In this document: in pieces, positions 50,778-58,863 of the stretch
How positions within the stretch are numbered: the stretch's first letter is position 1
Layout of the letters: every line of letters begins with the position of its first letter
Assembly (NCBI GenBank): GCA_910586835.1
Contig: CAJUJU010000002.1
Coordinates: 49,371-113,370, forward strand
Reading direction: 5' to 3'
Length of the DNA stretch: 64,000 bases
From: an uncultured Acetatifactor sp.
GTDB lineage: Bacteria; Bacillota; Clostridia; Lachnospirales; Lachnospiraceae
Position numbers and translations under genes: made by a program
Notes under the pieces: generated by a model
What the model was told of the DNA's origin: nothing
The model's input: the letters and a program-made list of their open reading frames with translations, nothing else
Databases searched by the model: none

Positions 50778-52328
50778 ATGAGCTGCAGACCCAATAATAA
50801 AAGACAACAATTTGACGACAGTGACATTCCCCGGAAAAAGAGCCGTTGGGAGAGGATTGGCGTTGTCTTTTTTGGAGTCATGATTACGGTGATGATGACG
50901 CTTTGGACGGATAAGGTCCGGGAGGAAGATTTGCTGGAGGCACCGCGGAAAAACTGGACGCAGATGAGCGGGAACGACGGAAGACTCTGGAGGGGGACGC
51001 CCGACAACAATGCGTGTGCTGACACGGAGGGCGCGGAGTTGAGGGTGTATTGTCAGTATTTCTACGATGAGGAGGGAAGGCTCTCCGAGATCAATACCTT
51101 TCGTCGCCACGGAGGGTATCAGGATGTGTACAACGACTACTACAGGGATGTGTGGGTTCTGAGCAATGTGGAGACTCTTTCGTATGACGGGGAGGGAAGA
51201 GTCTGTCAGCGGGATGAACTACAGGGAAGTACACGGACGGTCTATGAATATACCCCGGACGGATACACGAAGCGGAGTTCCTGGGCTTACGCCGAAGACG
51301 GTATCATTTACAGGTATGACCTGTCTGGCAACCGGGTTTATTTTCGAAATGCCGATAATTTTCGGTATCCTCATGTCACCACCTGGGAGTACGACGAACG
51401 AAACCGGCCCATCAGGGAAACCCTGGAGGTGGAGGGGAAGGAGCCTTACGGTGTGCCGGAACATGTGATCTGGACGGCGGAGTATGACGAGGAAAATCAT
51501 ACCTCGGTGGAGACGGAATACGACAGTGACGGTGAAATTGTCTGTCTATGGCACTGTACCTATGACGAAAGCTGGAATAAGACGGAAAGCTTCTGGTATG
51601 ACCCCAGGAAGGTTCCGGCCGGCTATACCCCGGAGGAATGCACGGACTATTGCGCCAGGGGATACTGGGTGTCCTGCCGGGACGGGAAAATCGTGGAAAA
51701 GATGGAAAACGAGCCCTGGAAGGATAACCGGAACAACAGCGAATACACGGCTTATGACTATGACGGCAGAGGGAACTGTATTATGGAGCTGAAGGTATAC
51801 CGCGTGGGCTTCGTCTATCTGTACCGCTATGTCTATGACGGCAGAAACAGGCTGACGGAAAAATTTGATTACAATTTTGACGAGGTGGATTTCTGGGAGC
51901 AGCCGCAGTCCGACGGCAGTGTGCTGACGCTGGAGGTTTCCCGGGATGGGGTGCTTGGCATCACAAGAACCGCGCCGGACGGGACGCTGCTGAACCGGTT
52001 TGTCTACGACGAAAATGAGGTGGATATACAGCAGACCCCGGAGGGAATTCTGTGCTGGCAGCCGGATCCGTCTCTGATTCCGGCGGAAAAGGAGCCGCGG
52101 CCCGGTCAGGAGGAATCGGAGACCGGGATTCCCGGAGAACCGGAATTGGAGGAGCCTGCGGCACTTTTTTATACAGTGGAGGAGGGTGACTGCCTGTGGG
52201 GCATTGCGGAAAAGTTTTACGGCGACGGGAGCAGATATGAGAGTATATACAGATGGAACAGAGATGTCATCGGGGAGGATCCCGGATTGATTCAGCCGGG
52301 AGTGCGCCTGTATATTGAGACGGAATAA
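50778..52328 (+). CDS. YD-repeat protein with N-terminal anchor and C-terminal LysM domain
   Basis: A 516-residue protein. Residues 27-43 are a membrane helix (IGVVFFGVMITVMMTLW). Residues 85-430 hold about ten RHS-like YD repeats (YDGEGRV, YDLSGNR, YDERNRP, YDSDGEI, YDGRGNC-like, YDGRNRL). The C-terminus is one LysM domain (FYTVEEGDCLWGIAEKFYGD to QPGVRLYI) that binds peptidoglycan or chitin-like glycans. It is probably tethered to the membrane and reaches into the wall. No toxin domain is present, unlike RHS effectors. The following methyltransferase gene is 13 bases away. Confidence 0.82.
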   Translation: MSCRPNNKRQQFDDSDIPRKKSRWERIGVVFFGVMITVMMTLWTDKVREEDLLEAPRKNWTQMSGNDGRLWRGTPDNNACADTEGAELRVYCQYFYDEEGRLSEINTFRRHGGYQDVYNDYYRDVWVLSNVETLSYDGEGRVCQRDELQGSTRTVYEYTPDGYTKRSSWAYAEDGIIYRYDLSGNRVYFRNADNFRYPHVTTWEYDERNRPIRETLEVEGKEPYGVPEHVIWTAEYDEENHTSVETEYDSDGEIVCLWHCTYDESWNKTESFWYDPRKVPAGYTPEECTDYCARGYWVSCRDGKIVEKMENEPWKDNRNNSEYTAYDYDGRGNCIMELKVYRVGFVYLYRYVYDGRNRLTEKFDYNFDEVDFWEQPQSDGSVLTLEVSRDGVLGITRTAPDGTLLNRFVYDENEVDIQQTPEGILCWQPDPSLIPAEKEPRPGQEESETGIPGEPELEEPAALFYTVEEGDCLWGIAEKFYGDGSRYESIYRWNRDVIGEDPGLIQPGVRLYIETE

Positions 52329-52341
52329 AGGAGAAGAAAAC

Positions 52342-53544
52342 GTGTATCAGACGATTGTGACCTTAAAAAAGGGAGAAGGACGCACCCTGAAGGCAGGTGG
52401 AATGTGGGTGTATGACAATGAGATTGCAGAGGTGAAGGGCAGCTTTGAGAACGGAGACGTGGTGGAGGTGCGGGATTTTGACGGCTACTGCATGGGCTGC
52501 GGATTTCTCAACATGCAGTCCAGGATAGCGGTCCGGATGCTGTCCAGGAAAAAGGATACCGTGATCGACGGGGCTTTTCTGGAACGGCGTGTGCGGGACG
52601 CATGGAACTATCGCAGGCAGACCGTGGATACCGGAAGCTGCCGGGTGATCTTCGGAGAAGCGGATTTTCTGCCCGGCATTGTGGTAGATAAGTTTTCGGA
52701 TGTGCTGGTGGTGGAGTCCCTCGCCCTGGGGATCGACAGGTGGAAGCTGACCATTGTGGAGGCGTTGAAAAAGGTGCTGGCAGAGGACGGCATCGCCATC
52801 CGCGGGGTATATGAGCGCAGCGACGCAAAGGTGCGCCTGCAGGAAGGCATGGAGCGCAGCAAAGGTTTTATCGGAGAGCCCTTTGACACAAAGGTGGAGA
52901 TTCAGGAAAACGGTGTGCGATATCTGGTGGATGTGGAAGACGGGCAAAAGACGGGATTCTTTCTGGATCAGAAGAACAACCGGGCGGCCATTCATCGGCT
53001 TTGCAGGGGAAAAAAGGTACTGGACTGCTTTACCCATACGGGTTCCTTTGCGCTGAACGCGGGGATAGCCGGTGCGGACAGTGTGCTGGGAGTGGACGCC
53101 TCCTTGCTTGCGGTGAAACAGGCGGAAGAAAACGCCAGGCTGAACAGCCTGGAGGACAGGGTGAAATTCCGCTGCGCGGATGTGTTTGAACTGCTGCCGC
53201 AGCTGGAGGCCGCGGGGGAGCGCTATGATGTGGTGATCCTGGATCCGCCCGCCTTCACCAAGTCCAGGAATTCTGTGAAAAACGCGGTGAAGGGGTATCG
53301 GGAGATCAATCTGCGGGGGCTTAAGCTGGTGCGGGACGGCGGTTTTCTGGCCACCTGCTCCTGCTCCCACTTTATGGATCCTGATCTGTTTGCGAAGACG
53401 ATCCGAGAGGCGGCAACAGGAGCCCACAAGCGGCTGCGCCAGGTGGAATTCCGCACCCAGAGCTGTGACCATCCGATCCTGTGGGCAGCGGACAGCTCCT
53501 ATTATTTGAAGTTCTACATTTTTCAGGTGGTGGAAGAGCGCTGA
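52342..53544 (+). CDS. RlmI-like 23S rRNA methyltransferase (class I, SAM-dependent)
   Basis: A 400-residue enzyme with an N-terminal PUA domain (LKAGGMWVYDNEI), a middle region (FGEADFLPGIVVDKFSDVLV) and a Rossmann methyltransferase domain: KVLDCFTHTGSFALNAGIAG for SAM binding and DVVILDPPAFTKSRNSV for catalysis. It matches the RlmI/YwbD family that makes 5-methylcytosine in 23S rRNA. Translation starts at GTG 52342 with AAGGAG 8 bases upstream. Confidence 0.93.
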   Translation: MYQTIVTLKKGEGRTLKAGGMWVYDNEIAEVKGSFENGDVVEVRDFDGYCMGCGFLNMQSRIAVRMLSRKKDTVIDGAFLERRVRDAWNYRRQTVDTGSCRVIFGEADFLPGIVVDKFSDVLVVESLALGIDRWKLTIVEALKKVLAEDGIAIRGVYERSDAKVRLQEGMERSKGFIGEPFDTKVEIQENGVRYLVDVEDGQKTGFFLDQKNNRAAIHRLCRGKKVLDCFTHTGSFALNAGIAGADSVLGVDASLLAVKQAEENARLNSLEDRVKFRCADVFELLPQLEAAGERYDVVILDPPAFTKSRNSVKNAVKGYREINLRGLKLVRDGGFLATCSCSHFMDPDLFAKTIREAATGAHKRLRQVEFRTQSCDHPILWAADSSYYLKFYIFQVVEER

Positions 53545-53572
53545 ATTATAAGCCCCCGAAAGGAGTGTTTCT

Positions 53573-54569
53573 TTACATTTTAAACATCTCCGTTTTTTCC
53601 TTCAGCTCGGCGGCCAGGGTATCCAGTTTATCGGCAAAATCTCTCAGGTGGGAGACTGCGTTAACCTGCTCGCCGGAGGCCTCCAGGACCTGTTCCGAGT
53701 AGGTCAGACAGACGCCGGTATTGTTGTCTATGTCCTCAGATGATAAGTGAGATCACCATTGCCACACCGAAGCCTGTGACCATGGTGATGGCTTCGGAGT
53801 TCAACACCTTCTTATCCACGGCGATTCCCAGAAGCCAGCCGCATTCCGCCACGGGAGCCGTGAGAAAGGCCCTCTCGGTGTGGCCATAGTCCTGCAGAAA
53901 GACAGCCTCATGGCTTCCGGCGGTCAGTGCGTCGGTCAGAGCGCCGTAGGGGTTTCCAGGCAAAGCGGCCAGTTGAACGGGTTCGTCGTTTACATAGCCG
54001 TATGCGCTGTTGGGATGTACGGCCAGCCCCTGATTCTGATCCAGAAGAAGCGCGTAACTGTTTTTCGGGACCTGGCATTGATTTACAATTTCTATCAACG
54101 TATCTACAAAAATATCTTCCGCCAGAACCCCGGTAGTCTGCCCGTCTATCACGATCTTTCTGGAAATGGTGATGACTATTCTGCCGGAGTCTACATCCGG
54201 ATCAGGCACATAACCGCTTGCCGCTGCCATTTTGTTGTCGGTGTTGGTATAGTAGATGTCATACAGGGTGTCATTTTCATTGTAGCTTTCCAGAAAGGAA
54301 CCAAGGTAAGAGCATAGATAATCGTGATCCGTATTTTTGCCCAGCTCCATGGAGACGGCAATTGTACTCGGGAATGCGGCCTGTTCCCTCATCCAGGCAT
54401 CAATTTCCCCGGCACTTTTTTCTGCCAGAAGGACAGCTGTCTCGCTCTCTTTGTCCTTCAGCTTACCGGATGCGTCGGAATAGCTGATGGCTGCAGTGAT
54501 GCCGAGGCAGATCAGACAGGTCATAAAGATTAGCTTTTTTCTTAAGCTCTGTATAGCAATCCCCCTCAT
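53573..54569 (-). pseudogene. Methyl-accepting chemotaxis protein, internally deleted
   Basis: The first part (54569-53736, 277 residues) has an N-terminal membrane helix, a dCache-like sensor domain (YDIYYTNTDNKMAAASGYVP) and a second helix (MVTGFGVAMVISLII). A stop follows just where HAMP should begin. The second part (53735-53573) reads SEQVLEASGEQVNAVSHLRD then FADKLDTLAAELKEK and is the extreme C-terminus of a chemoreceptor, in another frame. HAMP and nearly all the signalling coiled coil, including the hairpin tip that contacts CheA/CheW, are missing. An out-of-frame deletion explains this best. ATG 54569 lacks a Shine-Dalgarno. Confidence 0.85.
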
Positions 54570-54682
54570 TTGTATATTTTTTTGAAATATTATAACAGAA
54601 TATAAGGAAAATGATTTTTTGTAAATCCGCCTGGCATCTTCGTTTGGAAAACGCGGTTGAGAAGAGATAAACGGTGGGTTGC

Positions 54683-54712
54683 TTTACTTTCTGTCCGTGG
54701 AATTGTTATAAT
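54683..54712 (+). promoter_or_regulatory. Promoter of the HTH-FlhA-like gene
   Basis: TTTACT (54683-54688), 18-base spacer, perfect TATAAT (54707-54712), about 40 bases before the start codon. Confidence 0.5.
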
Positions 54713-54753
54713 TTTTTCAACAGGCCGGGGCGCCCGGCAGATTTGAAGAAGGG

Positions 54754-55635
54754 ATGGTATCAAAGATGAACGGGATCGGGGAAAGGCAGAAGACATTCGG
54801 CGGCAGGCTGTCAGAGAGCAGGCGGGAAAGAGGATTTACCCAGGAGGAGCTTGCAAACCGGCTTGGGGTGACGCCTCAGGCGCTGAGCAAATGGGAGAGA
54901 GGGGCAAGTTTTCCGGATTTGGAAATGTTTGCGGAAATCTGTGAACAGCTGGGGACGGGTGCGGACTACCTGCTTGATGTGGGTGGCAGAGGCATTACGG
55001 AAGACGGAGATGAAAAAGCCCGGAAGGAGGTATTGGAAAAACTGCGCAACAGCCTGGAGCCTTTGGAGCTTGTGTTCGGTGTGGAGATAGTGCCCCTTTT
55101 TATGGATAACGGCTTTGTGCCCAAGATCGCCGGGCTGCGCCGGGAGCTTGCGGCAGAAGGGATTCTGCTGCCTGTTATGCGGCTGAGGGATCACGTCAGG
55201 CTTCAGCCCAGGGAGTTCATGATTCTGGCCTCTTCCAACGTGCTTTATGCGGAGACGCTGGAGGCGGTCAGCGCAGAAAAGCTGGACTATATCATGGGAA
55301 AGCTTGGAGAGACAGTCAGGGGTCGGTATGATGAGATTCTGAATGCGGATATACTCAGGCAGCTGGTGGAAAATCTGAAGATCAGATATCCGGGGCTGAT
55401 TCAGGGTGTAGTACCGGAAAGAATTTCCTACGGTTTGCTTCTGGACGTGACGAGAGAGCTGATCAGAAGAGGGGACAGCCCGCGATATCTTCCGCGTATC
55501 ATTGAGATCGCAGAGCATGAGCTGAGAGAGGGCGGGCCCTTAAGCGCGGCGGAGCTTGCCGGGCGCGTGGGCGGAAGGCTGGAAAGAAGCGACAACCTGG
55601 ATATTTACCTGCATCAGCGTGCCGGAAAGCTATAG
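54754..55635 (+). CDS. Regulator with XRE-type HTH fused to a FlhA (FHIPEP) C-terminal-like domain
   Basis: A 293-residue protein. Residues 14-70 are a Cro/C1 HTH (RRERGFTQEELANRLGVTPQ, then ALSKWERGASFPD). Residues 103-257 align by eye with the cytosolic domain of the flagellar export protein FlhA: LELVFGVEIVPL, IAGLRRELA, LLPVMRLRDHVRLQPREFMI, then ILRQLVENLKIRYPGLIQGV, LLDVTRELIRRGDSPRYLPR. No membrane part of FlhA is present and no flagellar genes are nearby, so the domain has probably been reused as a sensor or dimerisation module. ATG 54766 is an alternative start. Confidence 0.85.
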   Translation: MVSKMNGIGERQKTFGGRLSESRRERGFTQEELANRLGVTPQALSKWERGASFPDLEMFAEICEQLGTGADYLLDVGGRGITEDGDEKARKEVLEKLRNSLEPLELVFGVEIVPLFMDNGFVPKIAGLRRELAAEGILLPVMRLRDHVRLQPREFMILASSNVLYAETLEAVSAEKLDYIMGKLGETVRGRYDEILNADILRQLVENLKIRYPGLIQGVVPERISYGLLLDVTRELIRRGDSPRYLPRIIEIAEHELREGGPLSAAELAGRVGGRLERSDNLDIYLHQRAGKL

Positions 55636-56520
55636 ATCGGTGTTTCCGTATATTTTAATGATTTCGTTGAGAATATTCATGTGGGAGAAGTCTTTGTTGT
55701 AGATGATTTTGGTCTCCCGCACCATGCTCAGGTTTTCTATGGGAAGCGCCGTGAGCTTTCCCTTCTTCAGCTCATCCATGCAGGCGCTCCTGGGCAGGAT
55801 GGAAACTCCCAGGTTTTTCCGGATCAGATCCTTTATGGTGGCGATGTTGTCTACCTCCAGGGTCACATTAAAATTTTCTATGGATTCGTTGTTGCTCTCC
55901 AGCGTGGACTCAAACAGGGTTCTGGTTGCGGAAGCGGGAGTGCGCAGAATCATTTTCTGTTTTTTCAATTCGTTCAGCGTGACGGCCCCCTTGCGTGCAA
56001 GGGGGCTGCTGTTTGACATAACGCACATCAGGTAGTCGGTATCCAGCATCATGGAGGAAAAATGAGGATCCACAAAAGCGCCGTCCAGGATCGCCAGGTC
56101 TATCTCGTAATTTCCCAACATATCATAAAGATTATTTATGGTATCAGTAAAAAGTATAATCTTTAATCCACTGTGAAGACTGCTGCACTTTGCCAGCGTG
56201 GCGGCAGTCAGATTACTCTCCGAGGTGTGGGTGATTCCCACCCGAAGGACGGAGAGATTATTTTCCGTGTTCTGCAGCTCCCAGTGCATCTTTGTATTCA
56301 GGGCGGTCAGGCGGCGGGCATACTTGACTACGATTTCCCCCTGGGGTGTGAGCCTCAGACCTGCTTTGTTCCGCACGAAAAGGGGGGCTCCCACCTCTTC
56401 CTCCAGCTGCCTCATCTGGTGACTGACTGCCGGCTGGGTCATGGAGAGAGCCTGGGCGGCCCGGGTAAAATTCTGATATTTGACTACGGCAAGAAGGGTC
56501 TCAACTTTTGTTCCCAGCAT
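55630..56520 (-). CDS. LysR family transcriptional regulator
   Basis: A 296-residue LTTR. The N-terminal winged HTH is TLLAVVKYQNFTRAAQALSM, then TQPAVSHQMRQLEEEVGAPL and FVRNKAGLRLTPQGE. The rest is a periplasmic-binding-protein-like effector domain. It is divergent from the antiporter-MgtC operon, which it probably regulates; a 19-base palindrome lies in the shared region. Its 3' end overlaps the HTH-FlhA-like gene by 6 bases. Confidence 0.94.
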   Translation of the reverse strand: MLGTKVETLLAVVKYQNFTRAAQALSMTQPAVSHQMRQLEEEVGAPLFVRNKAGLRLTPQGEIVVKYARRLTALNTKMHWELQNTENNLSVLRVGITHTSESNLTAATLAKCSSLHSGLKIILFTDTINNLYDMLGNYEIDLAILDGAFVDPHFSSMMLDTDYLMCVMSNSSPLARKGAVTLNELKKQKMILRTPASATRTLFESTLESNNESIENFNVTLEVDNIATIKDLIRKNLGVSILPRSACMDELKKGKLTALPIENLSMVRETKIIYNKDFSHMNILNEIIKIYGNTDL

Positions 56521-56567
56521 AGCACACCACCATAAAAAATATTTATAGAGAATAAAAATATTATAAT

Positions 56568-56596
56568 TTGTCTTTTGAATGAAAAGAGTATATCAT
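56568..56596 (+). promoter_or_regulatory. Promoter of the antiporter-mgtC operon
   Basis: TTGTCT (56568-56573), 17-base spacer, TATCAT (56591-56596). The -10 lies inside the exact palindrome AAGAGTATATCATACTCTT (56584-56602), so a bound protein would block or bend the promoter. Confidence 0.5.
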
Positions 56597-56632
56597 ACTC
56601 TTATTCTTTTTGCAAGAGAGGGGTGCTGCAGC

Positions 56633-58081
56633 ATGCTTGTTTCCATCTATGAAAGGCTGCATATTACATCTTCGGTTTCGGTGATTGTTATTTCGGTGGC
56701 GCTCATGCTGATCTGCGGATTTGCCATTACCAGGCTTACCAAGCGTCTTCATCTGCCGAACGTGACGGCCTATATTCTCGCGGGCATTCTCATAGGGCCG
56801 TACTGCCTGAATCTGGTGCCCGGCGACGTGATAAAGGGCATGGATTTTATCGCTGATATTGCGCTGGCTTTCATCGCGTTTGGCACGGGAGAGTTTTTTC
56901 GTTTTTCCACCCTGAGAAAAAACGGTGTCAGGATTCTTGTGATCACCGTGATGGAGGCGTGTCTCGCCTCGGTGCTGGTATTTGCGGTTTCATATGGTGT
57001 CCTGGGATTGGAGCTCAACTTTGCCATTGTTCTTGCGGCGCTGGCTTCCGCCACCGCGCCTGCCTCCACGGTGATGACCATACACCAGACTCACGCAAAG
57101 GGAGATTTTGTGGAAACGCTTCTGCAGGTGGTGGCGCTGGATGATATTGTGGGGCTGATTGCATACAGCATTGCCATATCGGTGGCGCTTGCTTCCATGA
57201 CAGGCAGCTTCCACGCCGGAAATGTGATAAGGCCCATTCTGGTGAATATGGGGGTGTTTGCCCTGGGTGGATTGTTCGGGCTTTTTCTGAAGCTGCTGCT
57301 GCACAAACGTTCCACGGACAACCGCCTGATTGTCTCTATCGCCCTTTTGTTTGCGTTCTGCGGAATCTGTGCGCTGCTGAGTGTGTCTCCGCTGCTGGGC
57401 TGTATGTCTATGGGAATGGTGTATATCAATTCCACGGAGGATGAAAGGCTTTTCAAACAGCTCAACTATTTCAGCCCGCCTGTCCTGCTGCTGTTTTTCG
57501 TGCGTTCGGGGCTGAATTTTGACCTGGGCGCACTGGTGAATACCTCGGAGAGTGTGGGAAGCGTTTCTCTGCTTCTGGTGGGGGTTATCTATTTTGTGGT
57601 CCGTATTGCGGGAAAGTATGCAGGCGCTTTTCTGGGCTGTCTGTTTACAAGGAAAGATAGGCTGGTGCGGAATTATCTGGGGCTTGCCCTGATTCCTCAG
57701 GCCGGTGTGGCCATCGGACTTGCGGCAATGGGAGCCAGAACACTGAGCGGAGAGACCGGCAGGGCGCTGGAGACGATCATTCTGGCGTCCAGTGTGCTGT
57801 ACGAGCTGATCGGCCCCGCCTGTGCAAAGCTGTCGCTTTATCTGTCAAAATCTTATTCCAATAAGCTGGAAGACCTGGTTCCCATTGAGGAGACCTCCGG
57901 AGACGGGACGGAAGAACCGAAGAGCGAGGTAGAGCTGCTGATCGAGCGGATCCAGGCGATCCAGAGGGAACTGCCCAGGCATAATAATCCTTATTATGAG
58001 GAGGAGCAGGCGTATTCCGAGGCGGCGGAGGAACACTTTGCCCTTGTTTCCAATGAGACCAGAAGGAGAAAGAGGCTATGA
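56633..58081 (+). CDS. CPA2-family cation:proton antiporter (Kef-type)
   Basis: A 482-residue transporter with about 12 helices of the Na+/H+ exchanger family (CPA2). Family parts are LHLPNVTAYILAGILIGPYC, FIAFGTGEFFRFSTLRKNG, ALASATAPASTVMTIHQTHA and LALIPQAGVAIGLAAMGART. The C-terminal tail of about 90 residues is cytosolic and lacks the TrkA-N (KTN) domain of KefB/C. The ion is not certain (K+ or Na+). AGAGAGGGG lies 8 bases before ATG 56633. It overlaps the mgtC-like gene by ATGA. Confidence 0.9.
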   Translation: MLVSIYERLHITSSVSVIVISVALMLICGFAITRLTKRLHLPNVTAYILAGILIGPYCLNLVPGDVIKGMDFIADIALAFIAFGTGEFFRFSTLRKNGVRILVITVMEACLASVLVFAVSYGVLGLELNFAIVLAALASATAPASTVMTIHQTHAKGDFVETLLQVVALDDIVGLIAYSIAISVALASMTGSFHAGNVIRPILVNMGVFALGGLFGLFLKLLLHKRSTDNRLIVSIALLFAFCGICALLSVSPLLGCMSMGMVYINSTEDERLFKQLNYFSPPVLLLFFVRSGLNFDLGALVNTSESVGSVSLLLVGVIYFVVRIAGKYAGAFLGCLFTRKDRLVRNYLGLALIPQAGVAIGLAAMGARTLSGETGRALETIILASSVLYELIGPACAKLSLYLSKSYSNKLEDLVPIEETSGDGTEEPKSEVELLIERIQAIQRELPRHNNPYYEEEQAYSEAAEEHFALVSNETRRRKRL

Positions 58082-58818
58082 ATACATTTATCATAACGCA
58101 ATTGTCAGATCCCATTGCGCATCTGCTGGGCGACTGGTCCAGGGAGCTGAATCCCGGATCCGTTCTTCTGCGCATTGTCATTGTGGTGGTGCTTTCTGCC
58201 ATCATCGGCTGCGAGCGCTCCAGCAAACGGCATTCTGCGGGACTGCGCACCTTTGTCCTGATCTCGTTTACCTCCACCATCTCCATGATTCTGGATATCT
58301 ATCTGATGGATACCTTTTCCTTCGGAATACCTGTTCTGTCCGCGGCAACCATTATTTCCACGGCGCTGATCAGCGGAAATTCCATTCTGTTCAGCTCCCG
58401 CAGCCAGATCAAGGGGCTCACCACATCGGCTGGTCTGTGGGCCTGCAGTATTCTGGGTTTTACCATAGGTGCGGGCATGTATACCATAACGCTGATCGTG
58501 TATCTGTTTTTGCTGTGCATCCTGGCCTGTTTTCCGGCCTTTGAGGTCTATCTGAAAAACCGTTCCAACCACTTTGAGATTCACCTGGAGTTAAAGAGCA
58601 GCGAGTACCTGCGGGATTTTGTGACGGTCAGCCGACGGCTGGGACTGCGCATCGACGATATTGAGCCAAATCAGGCTTATGTGGGATCCGGGCTGAGCGT
58701 GTATACCATCACTTTTACCATCTGCAGTCCGGAACTGAAGAAGTACAAGACACACCGGGAGATTATCCAGGCCATCAGCTCTCTGGATTATATATACCAT
58801 ATTGAGGAGATGAGATAG
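58078..58818 (+). CDS. MgtC/SapB family protein
   Basis: A 246-residue protein. The N-terminal half has four or five helices with the MgtC pattern LRIVIVVVLSAIIGCERSSK, then SAGLRTFVLISFTSTISMIL and GLTTSAGLWACSILGFTIGA. The C-terminal half resembles an ACT-like domain. MgtC proteins adjust magnesium and ATP homeostasis; direct transport is disputed. Translational coupling to a cation antiporter points to a shared ion-homeostasis role under the divergent LysR protein. Confidence 0.93.
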   Translation: MNTFIITQLSDPIAHLLGDWSRELNPGSVLLRIVIVVVLSAIIGCERSSKRHSAGLRTFVLISFTSTISMILDIYLMDTFSFGIPVLSAATIISTALISGNSILFSSRSQIKGLTTSAGLWACSILGFTIGAGMYTITLIVYLFLLCILACFPAFEVYLKNRSNHFEIHLELKSSEYLRDFVTVSRRLGLRIDDIEPNQAYVGSGLSVYTITFTICSPELKKYKTHREIIQAISSLDYIYHIEEMR

Positions 58819-58863
58819 AGGCGGCCCTGCCTTTGGGAAGGGCTTATGGAGGAATGCCAGGGA

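Noticed and set aside
52363..53472. 369-codon minus-strand frame opposite the rRNA methyltransferase
   Set aside because: The plus strand encodes a well-conserved RlmI-like enzyme; the antisense frame is a by-product of high GC at third positions.
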